Of a DNA stretch of 64,000 nt, positions 22,462-34,147 are shown piece after piece (within the stretch, counting starts at the first letter, position 1; every line of letters starts with the position of its first letter). The notes below the pieces were generated by a model. The model was not told where the DNA came from. It saw nothing but the letters and a program-made list of their open reading frames with translations, and searched no databases. A program made the position numbers and the translations under genes. The DNA comes from Medicago truncatula (Eukaryota > Streptophyta > Magnoliopsida > Fabales > Fabaceae): contig NC_053043.1 in NCBI RefSeq assembly GCF_003473485.1, positions 15,033,001 through 15,097,000 of the forward strand, given 5' to 3'.

Positions 22462-25400
22462 ATGGCTCTGAATCCTAATCAAACCCCTTTGCCTTCTTCC
22501 AATCAAGAGATTTCAACTGAAGATTTAAACCGTTATAGGCTTTATGTCAATCAACTTCACTCCCATGTTAATGAGGTCACTTTTCTTGTTCATTTTTTTT
22601 TTGTCATCACATTTTGTTGAATTTCTTCATTCTCAATACTTTTATTGTTAATGTTTCTTGTCAAGGGTTTCGCCATTTGTTCGATGATTAAATGGTTCAT
22701 GTTTTGAGATTTATTTTAAATTCAATTTGATGAGTTTAAAATTTAGGTTATTCGATCTTCATCCAACGCGATCTCTTGATTGCGATACTATGTGTTTCCT
22801 AATCGGAATGAATTGAATTCATATCAAGACCCTAATAGTTTTATGGTGCGAAAATTTAATTCTATTGTGTTTTCATCGTTCTTTTGCAATGATGACACTC
22901 CTCGGATTAGGCGTGTTCCGGTGTCAGACACGTGTGTGTCCGACAAGACACCGACACTTGTAATTACACTAAATTATATGATTTTTTTCAAATTATTAGC
23001 TGTGTCGGCTTGTCAGTGTCCGTGTCATGTCTGCGTCCGTATCCGTGCTTCATAGTTCTTTTGTATGTTCTCATAATTTTTATCGTGAAAACGTTGTTTG
23101 GATGATATTTCTTAGTTCTTTGTTGAATTTCTTGATTCTAAATGCTTTTATTGTTAATGTTCTTGTCTCAATACAAAGTCTAGGGTTTCGGCATTAAACA
23201 ACTCGTATTTTAATTTCGATTTGATGAAGTTAAAATTTAGGTTATTCGATTTTCATCCAAGGCAATCTCTTGACTGCGTGACTGTGTAAAATTCTTATTT
23301 CGAGATGTATTTTCAATTAGATTTGGTGAATTTGAAATAAAAGTTGTTAATCTTCATCCAACGCGATCTCTTGACTGCAATATTGTGAGTTTTCCTTAAT
23401 CGAAATGAATCGAGATCCGTTTCAAGAATAAACCCTAATAGTTTTATCGTGCGAAAATTTGGTATGTTACAAATCAACTTGAACTTGGATCAAAATAAAC
23501 TGCTCTCAAGAACCAAATATTTAACCGACATTGAAACAAATCATTGATAGTTTTCATTTCTTTACTCAGTCCATCAATAAGCTTTTCTGATTGTAAATTG
23601 TAATCATGACTGAAAAACTCTTTTGGGGTGCTAAGTTTTAATTCGAAGTTTTTCTCTCTTTAAGCAATTGCTTTAGTTTTCTTTTCATCGATTTATTGAT
23701 TTTTGTTTAAATTGGAATTGCAATCACTATGGGCCGGGGAGGGACATAGCATGTAATCTTGTTATCCAATCTAGCATTTGTGATCCAAAGATGAATGAAT
23801 CAACATCATTTTTCCTTCTTGTAATATCTCATTTGCTTGTTCACTAATTGCATTCTAATTTCTATAACACAATTATTTTACACTTAGTAAAGAATAAATT
23901 TGCTGCTATGCATTGATGTGCTTGAGGTGTTTGTAATTTTGAATTTTGAACATTGTGTCATGTACTGAATGCAGCTTGAGAAGCAAGTAAAGGGCGTTGA
24001 GCAGTTTTACAAATCCACTGATGTTCAACAGAATGATTGCAAACTCAAAGGCAAGGAGAAGTCTCGACGTGCTTCAGAAGATATGCATGAGGAGATTATG
24101 CGTAATTTCAATAAAATATTGAACGAGGCAAGTGCAAGTACTTCTGCAATAACTATTATTAGGGAAATGCTAACTAGTGTTGTTGCTGCTTCTGCTGTTA
24201 TTGTTGTTATTATTTCAGATGTCTATAATTGTTGGATTAAAATTGATTCAAGTGTCTCTACAGGCACAAATTATTGCAAGAAGATATATTGATTTTATGG
24301 ATAAGATTATCTTCTACAGGGCTACTTTCATTGAAAATAATAAAGCAGTGACTAGTTAACTTTTCACTTACGATGAATAACCTTCTCTTTTCAATTGAAT
24401 CATGTGAAGTATTTCACCTAGTTTCCTGAAAAATCCTAATAGTGATGCCTTTTTTCGATTTCTCAGATTACTCAGGACAAATGGGCGTGGCCGTTTCTGG
24501 AACCTGTAGATGTCAAAGGTCTTAGGCTTGATGACTATTATCAGGTAATTTTATTTTCATTTTTAAGCTTTTCTATTAACTTGGACTATCATTTATCTTA
24601 ATTACATTACATAAATGACATTTTTAAGCTTTTCTATTATATCAGAGCTCTTTGTTGACTCTTCTACTAAAAACAATTTATTTGTTTTTCTTCCCCTAGA
24701 TCATTGAGAAGCCTATGGATTTTAGTACTATAAGAACAAGAATGAAGGCTAAAGATGGCTCTGGTTATAAGAACGTGAGGGAGATATATGCTGACGTAAG
24801 GCTGATATTTCATAATGCAATGAAATACAACCATGAAAGCCATGATGTCCATGTGATGGCTAAGACCTTGCTGGAAAAAGTTGAGAAGAAATGGCTGCAT
24901 CTTTTGCCTAAAGTTGCTAAGGCGGTAATTTGTGTTTTTGGAAAATACTTTCCTTTCTTTTGGATGAATGAAACTTGCTTATGTACAATTCTAGAGGTTG
25001 CAATTAAAGAAATAACAGTGGTTTCAGCCATCCTATGCAATATTTTTCTGTAGCTACATTAACTTATGCCAATATTTCAGGAGAGTGAACTCTCCAAGGA
25101 AGAAGCACAAGCTCAAGAAGCAGCTTATGCCAATATGACTAGAGAATTAGGCACTGAGGTTAGTTCATTATTTTTTGGCAGAGTTGTGTTTAAAATCTAA
25201 TGATGTGTGTTATTCAGAAGAAGTATTTCAGACGGTTAATTTGCACGTTTAACTTTTGTTGTTCCAGCTGTCTAAGATTGATATGGCTTTGACAAGTCTC
25301 AAAACAAAAGCAATTGCAAAGTGCAGGTTTGTGAAAAAATCACTCGTTGAATGATAGTTTAGTGCAACGTATTATCTGTTAGTTTAGCGCTTAGTCTTGC

Positions 25401-26201
25401 CAAGAATGATTATTTTCTTGAACCACCTGCTGATAGGAGATTTATGGGTTTAGATTTCTTGCATCCACACAGTCACCGATTTGAATCGTCTAACCATGAT
25501 TGGACGGTCCACATTTCAACTCTATGTTTTAGTCTTGATTTACAGAGTTGAAACTATGATTGATCTAATGGTCCTGGTCGCATGACTGCTTCAAATGGGT
25601 GATTTTCTTGTTGCAAGAAATCAGGATATGAGTTTTATAGAACCTGATCGTCCTTTAGTTTGTTCCTCTAAAGGCAACTGATCGGATTCGTTGTTGATTT
25701 CCTTTTGGTGATGTTATGAAATTACGTTGCTTATTATGCATTGTTTTGTGGTTGACAATACTTCAGGAAACTGACACTTCCGGAGAAATCAATGCTTGCA
25801 AATGCCTTCAACAATTTGTCTCTAGAGAATCGCGTCAAGGCATTAGCGGTAGTTAGAGAGACCAATCCAGATTTTGATGATAGTGTTGATACGGTGATGC
25901 TTAACTTTGATTCTCAGGTTTGTCATATTATCTAACTAATGTTATTTTCTTTCATGCATTTTCTAATTTTCTTTGTCTTATCTGATCTATAAAGTTTTGA
26001 CTTTGTTTAGCAAGTGTTATTTATCTCCTCACTAATTTAATTAGCATAATATATATACAGAGCGACTACACAATGTTGAGATTGTATATGTTTGTCAAAG
26101 ACACGCTAGAAGTTCAAGAAGGAACAAGCGCTATTGATCATGAAGACAACATTGAGGCCGAGGAAACGAAAAACAATGACAAAAAGAGGAAAATTATGTG
26201 A
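22462..26201 (+). CDS. GTE: GTE-type bromodomain/NET protein, 8 exons, 332 aa
   Basis: Nuclear reader of acetylated histones; plant GTE1/GTE6-type proteins act as transcription co-regulators. Exons: 22462-22575, 23975-24127, 24467-24544, 24700-24924, 25081-25158, 25268-25326, 25767-25917, 26061-26201; the frame closes throughout. Residues 20-60 are likely coiled coil. The bromodomain spans about 90-190, with the WPF shelf at 97-99, the signature KPMDFSTI, and the acetyl-lysine-binding asparagine in MKYN (about 159). A NET (ET-like) domain follows (about 230-305), with LPEKSML and RLYMFVKD. The basic tail NNDKKRKIM may be a nuclear signal. Exon 2 must end at GAG|GCAAGT (24127), a GC donor, because this is the only one of the nearby candidate donors that keeps phase 0 into exon 3. 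At 332 aa it is somewhat shorter than typical GTE1/GTE6 proteins. Confidence 0.9.
22757..23465 (+). repeat. Repeated segments inside GTE intron 1
   Basis: A segment starting TTCATCCAACGCGATCTCTT recurs three times (about 22758, 23249 with changes, and 23352). Two copies continue through the same CCCTAATAGTTTTAT and GTGCGAAAATTT blocks. Between copies lies a GTGTC/GACAC-rich stretch (22880-23056) of a kind dispersed in plant genomes. The intron probably grew by local duplication. Confidence 0.6.
25454..25621. mobile_element. Inverted-repeat MITE in GTE intron 6 (168 bp)
   Basis: ATTTCTTGCA and TGCAAGAAAT close the element. The arms pair further through TCACC..ATTTGAA / TTCAAAT..GGTGA and TTTCAACTCT / AGAGTTGAAA. 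No target duplication could be fixed, so the superfamily is open. Confidence 0.55.
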
Positions 26202-26930
26202 TTCTCATGCCAAAGACATGTAATCAGAACCAAAAAAAACTATGATTCAGCTGTGCAACAAATAATGTAGTTTTTTAGTTTTGAATGAGGTTGATGCTCA
26301 AACTTTTTAGGTTGGACATGCTGGTAACAATTTACTGTAAGCTCAATGGTGGGCATGAAAAACCTCTTCTTTTTCTTTTTACAATACTTGGAACATATTG
26401 AACTACAATCTTATGTACTCGGTACTTTATGTCATTTTATGCATGCTTGAATAGATTAAGGCCGTAGTATAAGCATGCGTCTATTTGGATTGATTTCCAA
26501 ATAGGGTGTAACTTCATTTTTATAGTCTTTAATGTCTGAGACCAGTATATGTTAACAACAAACGTTAGAGACCCCGTCTATAAAGAAATTTTTTATGGGT
26601 GAACTTTGAAGTCTGCCGCTATAGTAAGCCCCTCGAACTCAATTCACCTAAACTTTATTCCAATAAAAATAATAGAAAATGTGGAACAAAGGAATGATTG
26701 TTGCACCCAAAAGTCTTATTAGAGCTAGTTTCATCAATAAACTTTCAAACTCAAATGAAGTTACTCTATTGTAAAGAAAATAATTGGGGTTACTCTAGTC
26801 ATACATAGCATTTAGGATCAGTCATTTTAAAAAGTCATTGGCATGCTTATGACTAGGTGTTGTGGCTACCCTGCATTGCAATAATAAATAATACCATAAA
26901 AGCTCTATTTTGTTCACAGCTTTCAATCAG
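26202..26930. other. GTE 3' flank, no further gene seen
   Basis: Holds the GTE 3' untranslated region and AT-rich DNA. No domain or repeat recognised. Confidence 0.5.
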
Positions 26931-26932
26931 CA

Positions 26933-27064
26933 AGGGATACCTTGGTAGAATCTGTTGCTCAGAATTTGCTGAATTATGAAGAAGCCTTGGCCCTATTAAA
27001 ATTTCATCTACAACAGGTTCAAGATCACATGACTCATTATGTTAACTCCCATAGAAAGGAGTAA
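26933..27064 (+). pseudogene. Ty3/gypsy integrase C-terminal remnant
   Basis: The frame ends at TAA 27062-27064. It encodes RDTLVESVAQNLL, then EEALALLKFHL and QDHMTHYVNSHRKE, which matches the region just after the integrase core in plant gypsy elements. A TGTCACGACCC LTR-like start follows 20 bp later. A related minus-strand scrap is at 36.3-36.5 kb. Confidence 0.6.
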
Positions 27065-27084
27065 CAAATCAAGGGTTGAAGATC

Positions 27085-29110
27085 TGTCACGACCCAACTT
27101 CGAGCCGTGACCGGCGCACAGACCACTGATACATGAAGTTTGGCCAGCCTAAAGAACCGAACTTGACAAATAGCTTTTGAATAAAAAGTACACCGTGAAA
27201 CCGAAACTTACTAGAATTTTTGACAGAGTATCTTGTATATCTTTAACACTTTCAAAATCAGAACCCTGTTTACAAACATATGCCATCAAGCAGAATTTGA
27301 AAGACTACATATCTAAGGTTTGTACATTCCAAAATAAAAGTATTCCTAGACTCGAGTAGCTGGAGATACATATATGACTCAAGATATACATATACAAAAG
27401 AGTAGATCATCAAGGAGCAGAAGCCTACCCAAAGAGTGACATTGCAGGATCTTTAATCTTCTAGAACCACTACCAACTAGAAGAAGGGAAACACACAAGG
27501 GCATGATTATTTTCTTCTCTCAAAATTTAATGTCAATTTACAAATCTAGTAGCCGTATAAAATTCTAATATTCCGCAACCGTTTATACGCATGAAAATCC
27601 ACACTTTGTAAATATTTCCAATCAAATAGGTATACTTCAACGAAAAGTTCGACATTTTAAGGACATGAAAATAAAATTACAAGCCTTTAAAAATAAATTG
27701 CTGAAAATCAAAATAAAAGCCGTTCAAAAATATATTGCCGAAAATCATAATAAAAGCCTTCAAAAATAAATACAGAAAACTCCATTGAGTGAAAATAAAC
27801 AAAATGGGTGAATCCAGAACTAACTCCATCTCGTAGATAGCCTCTCCACCTAATGGTGGCCTTTTCCATAAGGGCAGCTCCATCTAACGGATAGCTCTTT
27901 TCTCTCGACTCAAAACAAAGTGTAAAACATTTTCAATTGGGGAGTTTACCTCTCATTGATAGCGCTCTCCTCCTCCTAATGGCGGCCTTTCCATAGGGGC
28001 GGCTCCATCTAACGGAGTAACTCTACCTAATTATGCTAGGTGCACCTAGGTCGTCGTCATTATAACCGTAATTTTCAAAACATCATTCTTAAAATACACG
28101 TTTAAAATCATATTTCACCACATAACCAAACTTATATCAAAATACGTTCATCAAAACTAAATTGAAAGTCTACTACTTATCATCATAAGTAAATTCGAAT
28201 CCAAATCGCGTACATGTTAATATTGAATCCTTTCAAAGACGCATATTTCAAAACCACGTTTCACAATATATCAAAACTACTATGAAAATACGTACAATCA
28301 AATTTTCCATTTCAATCCCTCTACTTTATAAATCGCAAGTAAAATCCAAATCCAAATAGAGCGCATATTAATATCGAAAGTTTCCAAAAACATATTTTTC
28401 AAACCGTATTTCCCATATCTCCATAACACATGTCATAATACATGCAACCGAATCTCAATTTCAACCATTTGCCCAATAAATCATAGATAAATTCAAATAG
28501 ATACCATAATAATATCGATGACTTTAAAAACATGAGCATCATTGAGAAGAAAAAAGCTCAAAGGGTGTGTTCCCCATTTTTATAAACACTTTAACATAGA
28601 AAATTATCAAAATATCAATAATATTAATAGTGAAAATATGTGATAATGATCGTTATCAACTCATAGTAATGGCGAATCAACCAAATTTGCTCTGTCAGAA
28701 CTCCCGACGCAGCAATGAAAGCAACAACTATCAGCTCTAGTGTTTGTTGAGAAATCAAAACAGTTTTGTTGGTTTCTAGAGATGAAGAAACAACACCCAT
28801 TATGCAGAAAGTACAGCAACACCTCCATTCTCCTAATCCCTTCTAAATGAACGAAATTTTGTCTCTACACCTCTGTTCTAGCTTTGACATTCATGTATTA
28901 ACCTTTCTCAAGCTTCCTCCAAGGTTACAGCTCCCAAATCAACTTCTATGTGTGATAAGCAAGGACTCAATCTAGAACCCATGAACAGAAACGAAAATTG
29001 GGCTTGGCTTGAGCATTTACCCAACAAAATCTCAATGAGCAACTCTCAAGAGATGGCTACTCTTCTCCCTTCTTAAAGCACTAACCCTAACTCTATAAGT
29101 AGAGAACAAT
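27085..29110 (+). mobile_element. Probable decayed gypsy LTR region
   Basis: TGTCACGACCC at 27085-27095 is a common start of plant gypsy LTRs and lies next to the integrase remnant, as a 3' LTR should. Inside, a phrase with CTAATGG.GGCC and CTCCATCTAACGGA occurs twice (about 27848-27892 and 27978-28018). No right end or second LTR was identified, so the extent is a guess. Confidence 0.4.
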
Positions 29111-30104
29111 AAAACCATCATGTCACACAATAAAACCATCCTTTTATGCACTATTCTTATCACTGCTTAGCAAACACATGACAGTAATCCATGGTCAAGG
29201 TGGCCGCATTCATGATCTGCTTTAGTTAAAAATATATTGTTCTTTACAAACCCTGTTTTCATGATCTCCCCTTTCATCATATCGTTGATTTTGCATTTTT
29301 ACATGTCAAATGTGAAATGACTGAATGAGGCGCAACATTGCTCTGTAAGTTTCTGCATGTGTTGCTGCACCCTTGCTTCATGTAAAGACAACGGTGATGG
29401 GATGAAAACAGCACTGGAACGTCTCTGTGTTTTGCCCAAGTATTTGATTATTGCCCTCTATATTTAGATCCAGTTGATATATGAAATCCCAAATCAATGT
29501 CAATTTTCTCATACCTTCATGATCACCACGGCTTTATCCTCATCAGTTTATTCTACCAAGGGAAAGATTGTTTGATGACTCCGACCAGTGACTACGTTTA
29601 CACATTTGCCATTAACCTCTGATTGCATAGGACCATGTAAGCAGTATACAATAGTAACTCCCTTAAATCTTAAAAGATAAAAGGTCCCCAAAAATGACAA
29701 TAAGTAGAGAACAAAAGGATAAGTAGTTAAAAGATGCATTTACAAGTCTAAAGCTAAAAGCTTTAATCGTGAAATTGTGAGAACCTGCATATATAATCTG
29801 TAGATACTATGGATTATTGAGCCAAATAAACAAGAAGAACTAATACCATGAGACAACATTCCCTAACCAAATGCAAGACCATTTGAACTTTCACATGAAC
29901 AAGGTCTGAAAAGATTGTCACTACAATATACTAAATGCAAGACCTATGCATCAAAATTGCAACTAAAACTGATGAGAACAAAACCAACAGTAGTTCAAAT
30001 TAGCAGATGAAACAATCTAACAATACTAACACGTTATCGTAGAAAGAAATAAGTACTTCAAATAAAAGAAGGAACAAGCTTAAGGTTAAATTACAAAAAG
30101 AAGA
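29111..30104 (-). other. 3' flank of inverted mTERF copy
   Basis: Read on the minus strand, parts match the 3' flanks of the other mTERF copies. For example GATATATGAAATCCCAAATC (29477-29496) is the inverse of the flank near 41559-41578. So the flank was duplicated with the gene. No other coding feature seen. Confidence 0.55.
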
Positions 30105-30107
30105 AGA

Positions 30108-31315
30108 TCAATAAATTACACATTTGGTGGATGGCATGCCAATGTTCTCTTTTGTATTTGCAAGTTTCATTTTTTCCTCATATAGCTTTAATAGATAATC
30201 AGACTCCTCCTTAAAGCTGAAAACACACTTGTTCAAGAATAAATTCTCAGAATAAGTAAACGGTGAAACTAAGCTCGCATTTTTTTCTCGCAAACCTTTC
30301 ATAAAAAGAAATTGCAGAACTGAGGCCCTTGGAATGATCCTTTTATGTAAACTATATCCAAACATAAGTGGACATTTAGTAAGTGCCAAGAAATCCCAAC
30401 CCAATTGATTGACCCAAAAACTCATCACCAAATTAATCTTATCAATTGAAGCCAACATCAAACTAGGCTGACACCTAAATACTCGAATAACATCTTCATC
30501 AGACCAACCCCATTTCTTAAAGACGTCAACTTTCTTATCCCAAAGTATTTTACTCATACATTGCTTGGTCATCAAAGCAGTCCCAAAAGTGGTCGTTGAA
30601 GCGTCAAACCCTAAACACTTAACTTCCTCCAATGACATAATCAAATCCTTTGAACCAAATATAGATGGCCTTTTTTGAAGCAATCTAGCAATGGTAGAAT
30701 CAGAAACATCAAAATCCACCATCAAATTGATATTAGCCTCTAGAAAGTGATAGGGATAAAAAGTAAACGATCTTGAATATCGAATTAAGCCAACAATGGT
30801 ATCCTTGTTGGTTTCGAAAACCTATTTAACAATTCAAAAAGAGGGATTATTCGATTCTCCAAGCTACTTTGTAAAATTCGAGGGTTTGAAGTTAACAATG
30901 AAACAATATCAGAGGAAGAAGCACCTTTGGATAGAAAAAATTGAAACTTTGACAATAAACCTTTGTGGGGTTGCGATGAAAGTAACCAAGGTGCTTTTGT
31001 GATGATGATGCGTATGTTATCGAGTGAAAAACCATGATTTTGAAAGAAGGTGATAACAGAATCAGGATTATCTGGGGTATTGAAACGAACCTGCTTGTTG
31101 TTGAAAGCTTTGAGAGTTGATTCAGTTGAGAAACCAAAATTGTTGACAAGGTATGATACAGCGAATGGGTGTGTTGTTGTGGTGCAGAATCTTGTGAGTG
31201 AAATTGGGAACGAGAAGTATTGATGCAGAAGAGGGTTGTTGAATTTTGGGGTTGTTGATTTTGTGGTGATGATACCTAAAACAGCATTGTGGGAGAGAAA
31301 CCATTTCTTCAACAT
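30108..31315 (-). pseudogene. mTERF: mTERF family copy A, frameshifted
   Basis: Plant mTERF proteins are organelle-targeted helical-repeat proteins acting in mitochondrial or plastid gene expression. The ATG at 31315 starts a presequence like that of the intact paralogues. The frame runs through FSTESTLKAFN and APWLLSSQPHK but breaks near 30810-30815, where one base is missing from a T run compared with the copies at 34.1 and 39.6 kb. The alternative frame then continues without a stop to 30108 through SKDLIMSLEEVKCLGF, KKWGWSDEDVIRVF and RIIPRASVLQFLF. A single one-base deletion therefore explains the break. It could be real decay or an assembly error. It is the only inverted copy and faces copy B head to head. 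Confidence 0.88.
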
Positions 31316-31440
31316 TGTTTGGAAAATTTAGTCAAAGGTTTTAGAGTTACTAATGTGAGGGGTTTTTGGAGCAAATGATTACTATGATTGTGTTCCGTGA
31401 ACTGTGAGAAACGGACTGTGTGTGTTTCAAAGGGGCTCCA

Positions 31441-32119
31441 CATGTTTGATAAATTTATCTCCTCTTTTAACCTTTTTTTTTTAGGTCAAATATGAAAGAT
31501 CTCTTTTAACTTTAATTCATACTCTTAAATGCTACCATTTACTTTCTCGGTCCCTTACTAGATGACATAGTTGACTCTTATACATATATAAATGTATATT
31601 TTTTATCTTTAATATCTTTAAGGGTCTTGGTTAAAGAAGTCAAAAGTATCATGTTTGTATTGGTTTCAACAACATTTTAATTTTTAAAAAGTTAAATTTA
31701 TCACTTTTCATCAATACATTAATTTATCACTTTTCACTTTTCACCAACACAAAAGTAGGTGAAGTTGCGCTGAAGTGCATTACCAAATCTCAGGTGTTCT
31801 TTCTTTCTTGCACTTTACATTAATTGTTGTTTATTGTGCTACATTGTCATGCATGTTGTCTAGGACATCTGTCCAACGAGCGCCAGAATTTCACACAAAA
31901 ATGTTGGTATTTTTCCTTCCTATTGCAAATATTGTGCCAGTCAAAATTGTGAAGCTTTAGAGCTCCCTGTGGCATCCCCTTAATCACAGAGATTGTGGGA
32001 CACACATAATGAAATAATGGCATAAAAATGTCATTTCAATCTGACAACAATCAATAATAAATCAACCCCTACGATAAACTTTTCAACTACTATCTAGGCG
32101 CTCCCCGAAATGAGGTCAG
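31441..32119. other. AT-rich DNA upstream of mTERF copy A
   Basis: No supported gene; short TTG-start frames only. The interval up to 31440 probably contains the promoter and leader of copy A. Confidence 0.4.
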
Positions 32120-32440
32120 CCTTGATTTGCAAACTCGTTGCAAGCTTACGTCATAAAGACAATAAGGGCTTGGGGGCAACTGTTCTAGACGGACCTCAGG
32201 TTCTCAATGGTGACCCATCAAAGATCCCACAACGACCTGTCAACTTAAAACTCGCGAACGGTCACAACACCTCCCAAGGGCGCTCGCACAAAGTATTTTA
32301 GGCTCATCACAACATGGAACAAGGTCTATGACTACCTCCCCTACAACCTTATCATCTAACGATAATTATTGATCTCAGATGTTAATATAAGCATGAGACC
32401 TCTGCCACACTAGATACACAGTCACATAATCTCAAAACTA
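32120..32440 (+). mobile_element. Possible gypsy/copia LTR 5' fragment
   Basis: TTGGGGGCAAC followed by TGTTCTAGACGG (about 32170-32193) looks like a polypurine tract and LTR start. The following 250 bp resemble LTR U3 sequence (GACCTCTGCCACACTAGATA near 32397). There are no domains and no second end. Confidence 0.3.
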
Positions 32441-32813
32441 TATGTATGGGCAAAAAATATCATTTCTTTCAATCAGTTTAGTCACTAGAAACTCACTATT
32501 AAAATGAATAAGTGAAGAATTCAAGATCGAACTCTAGCACTTCAATATTATAATATTCGACCAACTCAATTATATTGATAGGGTCAATATATCACATTTG
32601 TTATGGAGAAAACAAAAGTTTGATAAAAACAAGCTAAACATAAATCTAGTTCTCAAGTTTGTAGATAACTACTTCAAAAAAAATGTAGATAACTAGAAAG
32701 GACGTTTGAGTTTAAAACCCGGACCAATGATTGACGCGATCAAAATACACCGGATCACTAGGTTACTGGTTGGACGAGTGAGTCATTAGTCGAATCGCAT
32801 GACTATTAACCCG

Positions 32814-32814
<1 letters not shown>

Positions 32815-32861
<47 letters not shown>
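32815..32861. repeat. (TA)n microsatellite
   Basis: About 23 uninterrupted TA units. Length is likely variable between individuals. Confidence 0.95.
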
Positions 32862-32862
<1 letters not shown>

Positions 32863-33143
32863 CCATGACATAAATTTCATAACAATAAAATTTAATAAAA
32901 ATATTTCTGTAAAAATATCAACAATAAATCATATATAAAAAAAATTAACAATATTTGATCAATATATTCCGCAAAAATAAAACAATATTTTATCAATATG
33001 TTTTATGGATGAAAATAAGGTCAAATATCTCTTTTAGTACTTTAAATTTTACAAAAGTATCAAATTAGTCATTTAAAATTTTTAAGTTTTAAATAGGTCC
33101 TTGATACTTTTTTTTTTTGAAAGTAGGTCCTTGATACTTTTTA

Positions 33144-33899
33144 GAGTAAATTACACTCCCCTCCCCTCAAAGATACTTGAATTACATCCCCTCCCCTCTT
33201 ATGTTAAAATATACACTCCCCTCCCCTCTTATTCAAAACATATTAGAAAATATTTCACTCTCCTCCCTTGAGAGAAGCTTCAATTACATCCCCCTCCCCT
33301 CTTAAGTTAAAATCTACGCTTTAGTCCCTCAATAATTTTTTTTCTTCTAATAATTTAGCAAAATAATAATCTAGCACACTTTAAAGAAAAATAGCATTGC
33401 AAATTCTTTTTAATATAATCAAATTTTGAATACATATCTTTCTCTATTTTTTATTCACAATTTCAATAACATATAGTTTTAAACCCTATTATAAAATATG
33501 AAACAACCCAAAATAAAATTAAAATATGTGAAAAATTACTAAAGTCGGTTAAATATGATTATTTAAAAGCGAATTTTGTACTCTAAATTATAAAATTAAT
33601 TACAAAATATTTAAATTTAATTATTATTGACATTTAGATTATAAAGAAACGAATATTATATTTTTTAAATGGTGATTCAAAATTAATATATATCAAAAAA
33701 AATTTATTTATGTTAAAATAGATTAAAGTGTTGTTCATATTTAATTATTAAGGGATGAAGTTGTAATTCAAACATCTTATAGGGAAGGGGGAGTATAAAT
33801 TTTACTTACTTTTCAAGGGAGGATAGTGTATATTTTAGCATAAGAGGGGAGGGGAGTGTAATTCAAAGATCTTTGAAGAAAATGAAGTGTAATTTACTC
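33144..33899. mobile_element. Mutator-like MITE between mTERF copies A and B (756 bp)
   Basis: Ends GAGTAAATTACACT and AGTGTAATTTACTC are exact inverses. TACTTTTTA is duplicated exactly at 33135-33143 and 33900-33908, a 9-bp target duplication. The arms continue to pair through CTCCCCTCCCCT / AGGGGAGGGGAG blocks. The interior is AT-rich with no transposase. Confidence 0.88.
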
Positions 33900-34147
33900 T
33901 ACTTTTTAAGGACCAATTTAAAGCATAAAAACTTAAAAAACTTTAAATTAATAACTTAAAAATCTATTTAAAACTTAAAACCTATATAAAATTTAAAAAA
34001 CGTAAAAGATTAATCCGATATTTTTGTCAAATTTAGAATTAGCTTATTTTGCCTAAAAATAAAGTAAAAATTAGGTTTGTTTTGCGAAGCTCCCAGCACC
34101 ATCCCCAGAACAGAACACTGCAATTTCCGAAGTAATCATCTGTTACA

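Noticed and set aside
24128-24292. Continuation of GTE exon 2 to the stop at 24292
   Set aside because: It would end the protein before the bromodomain, and the conserved next exon joins in phase at 24127.
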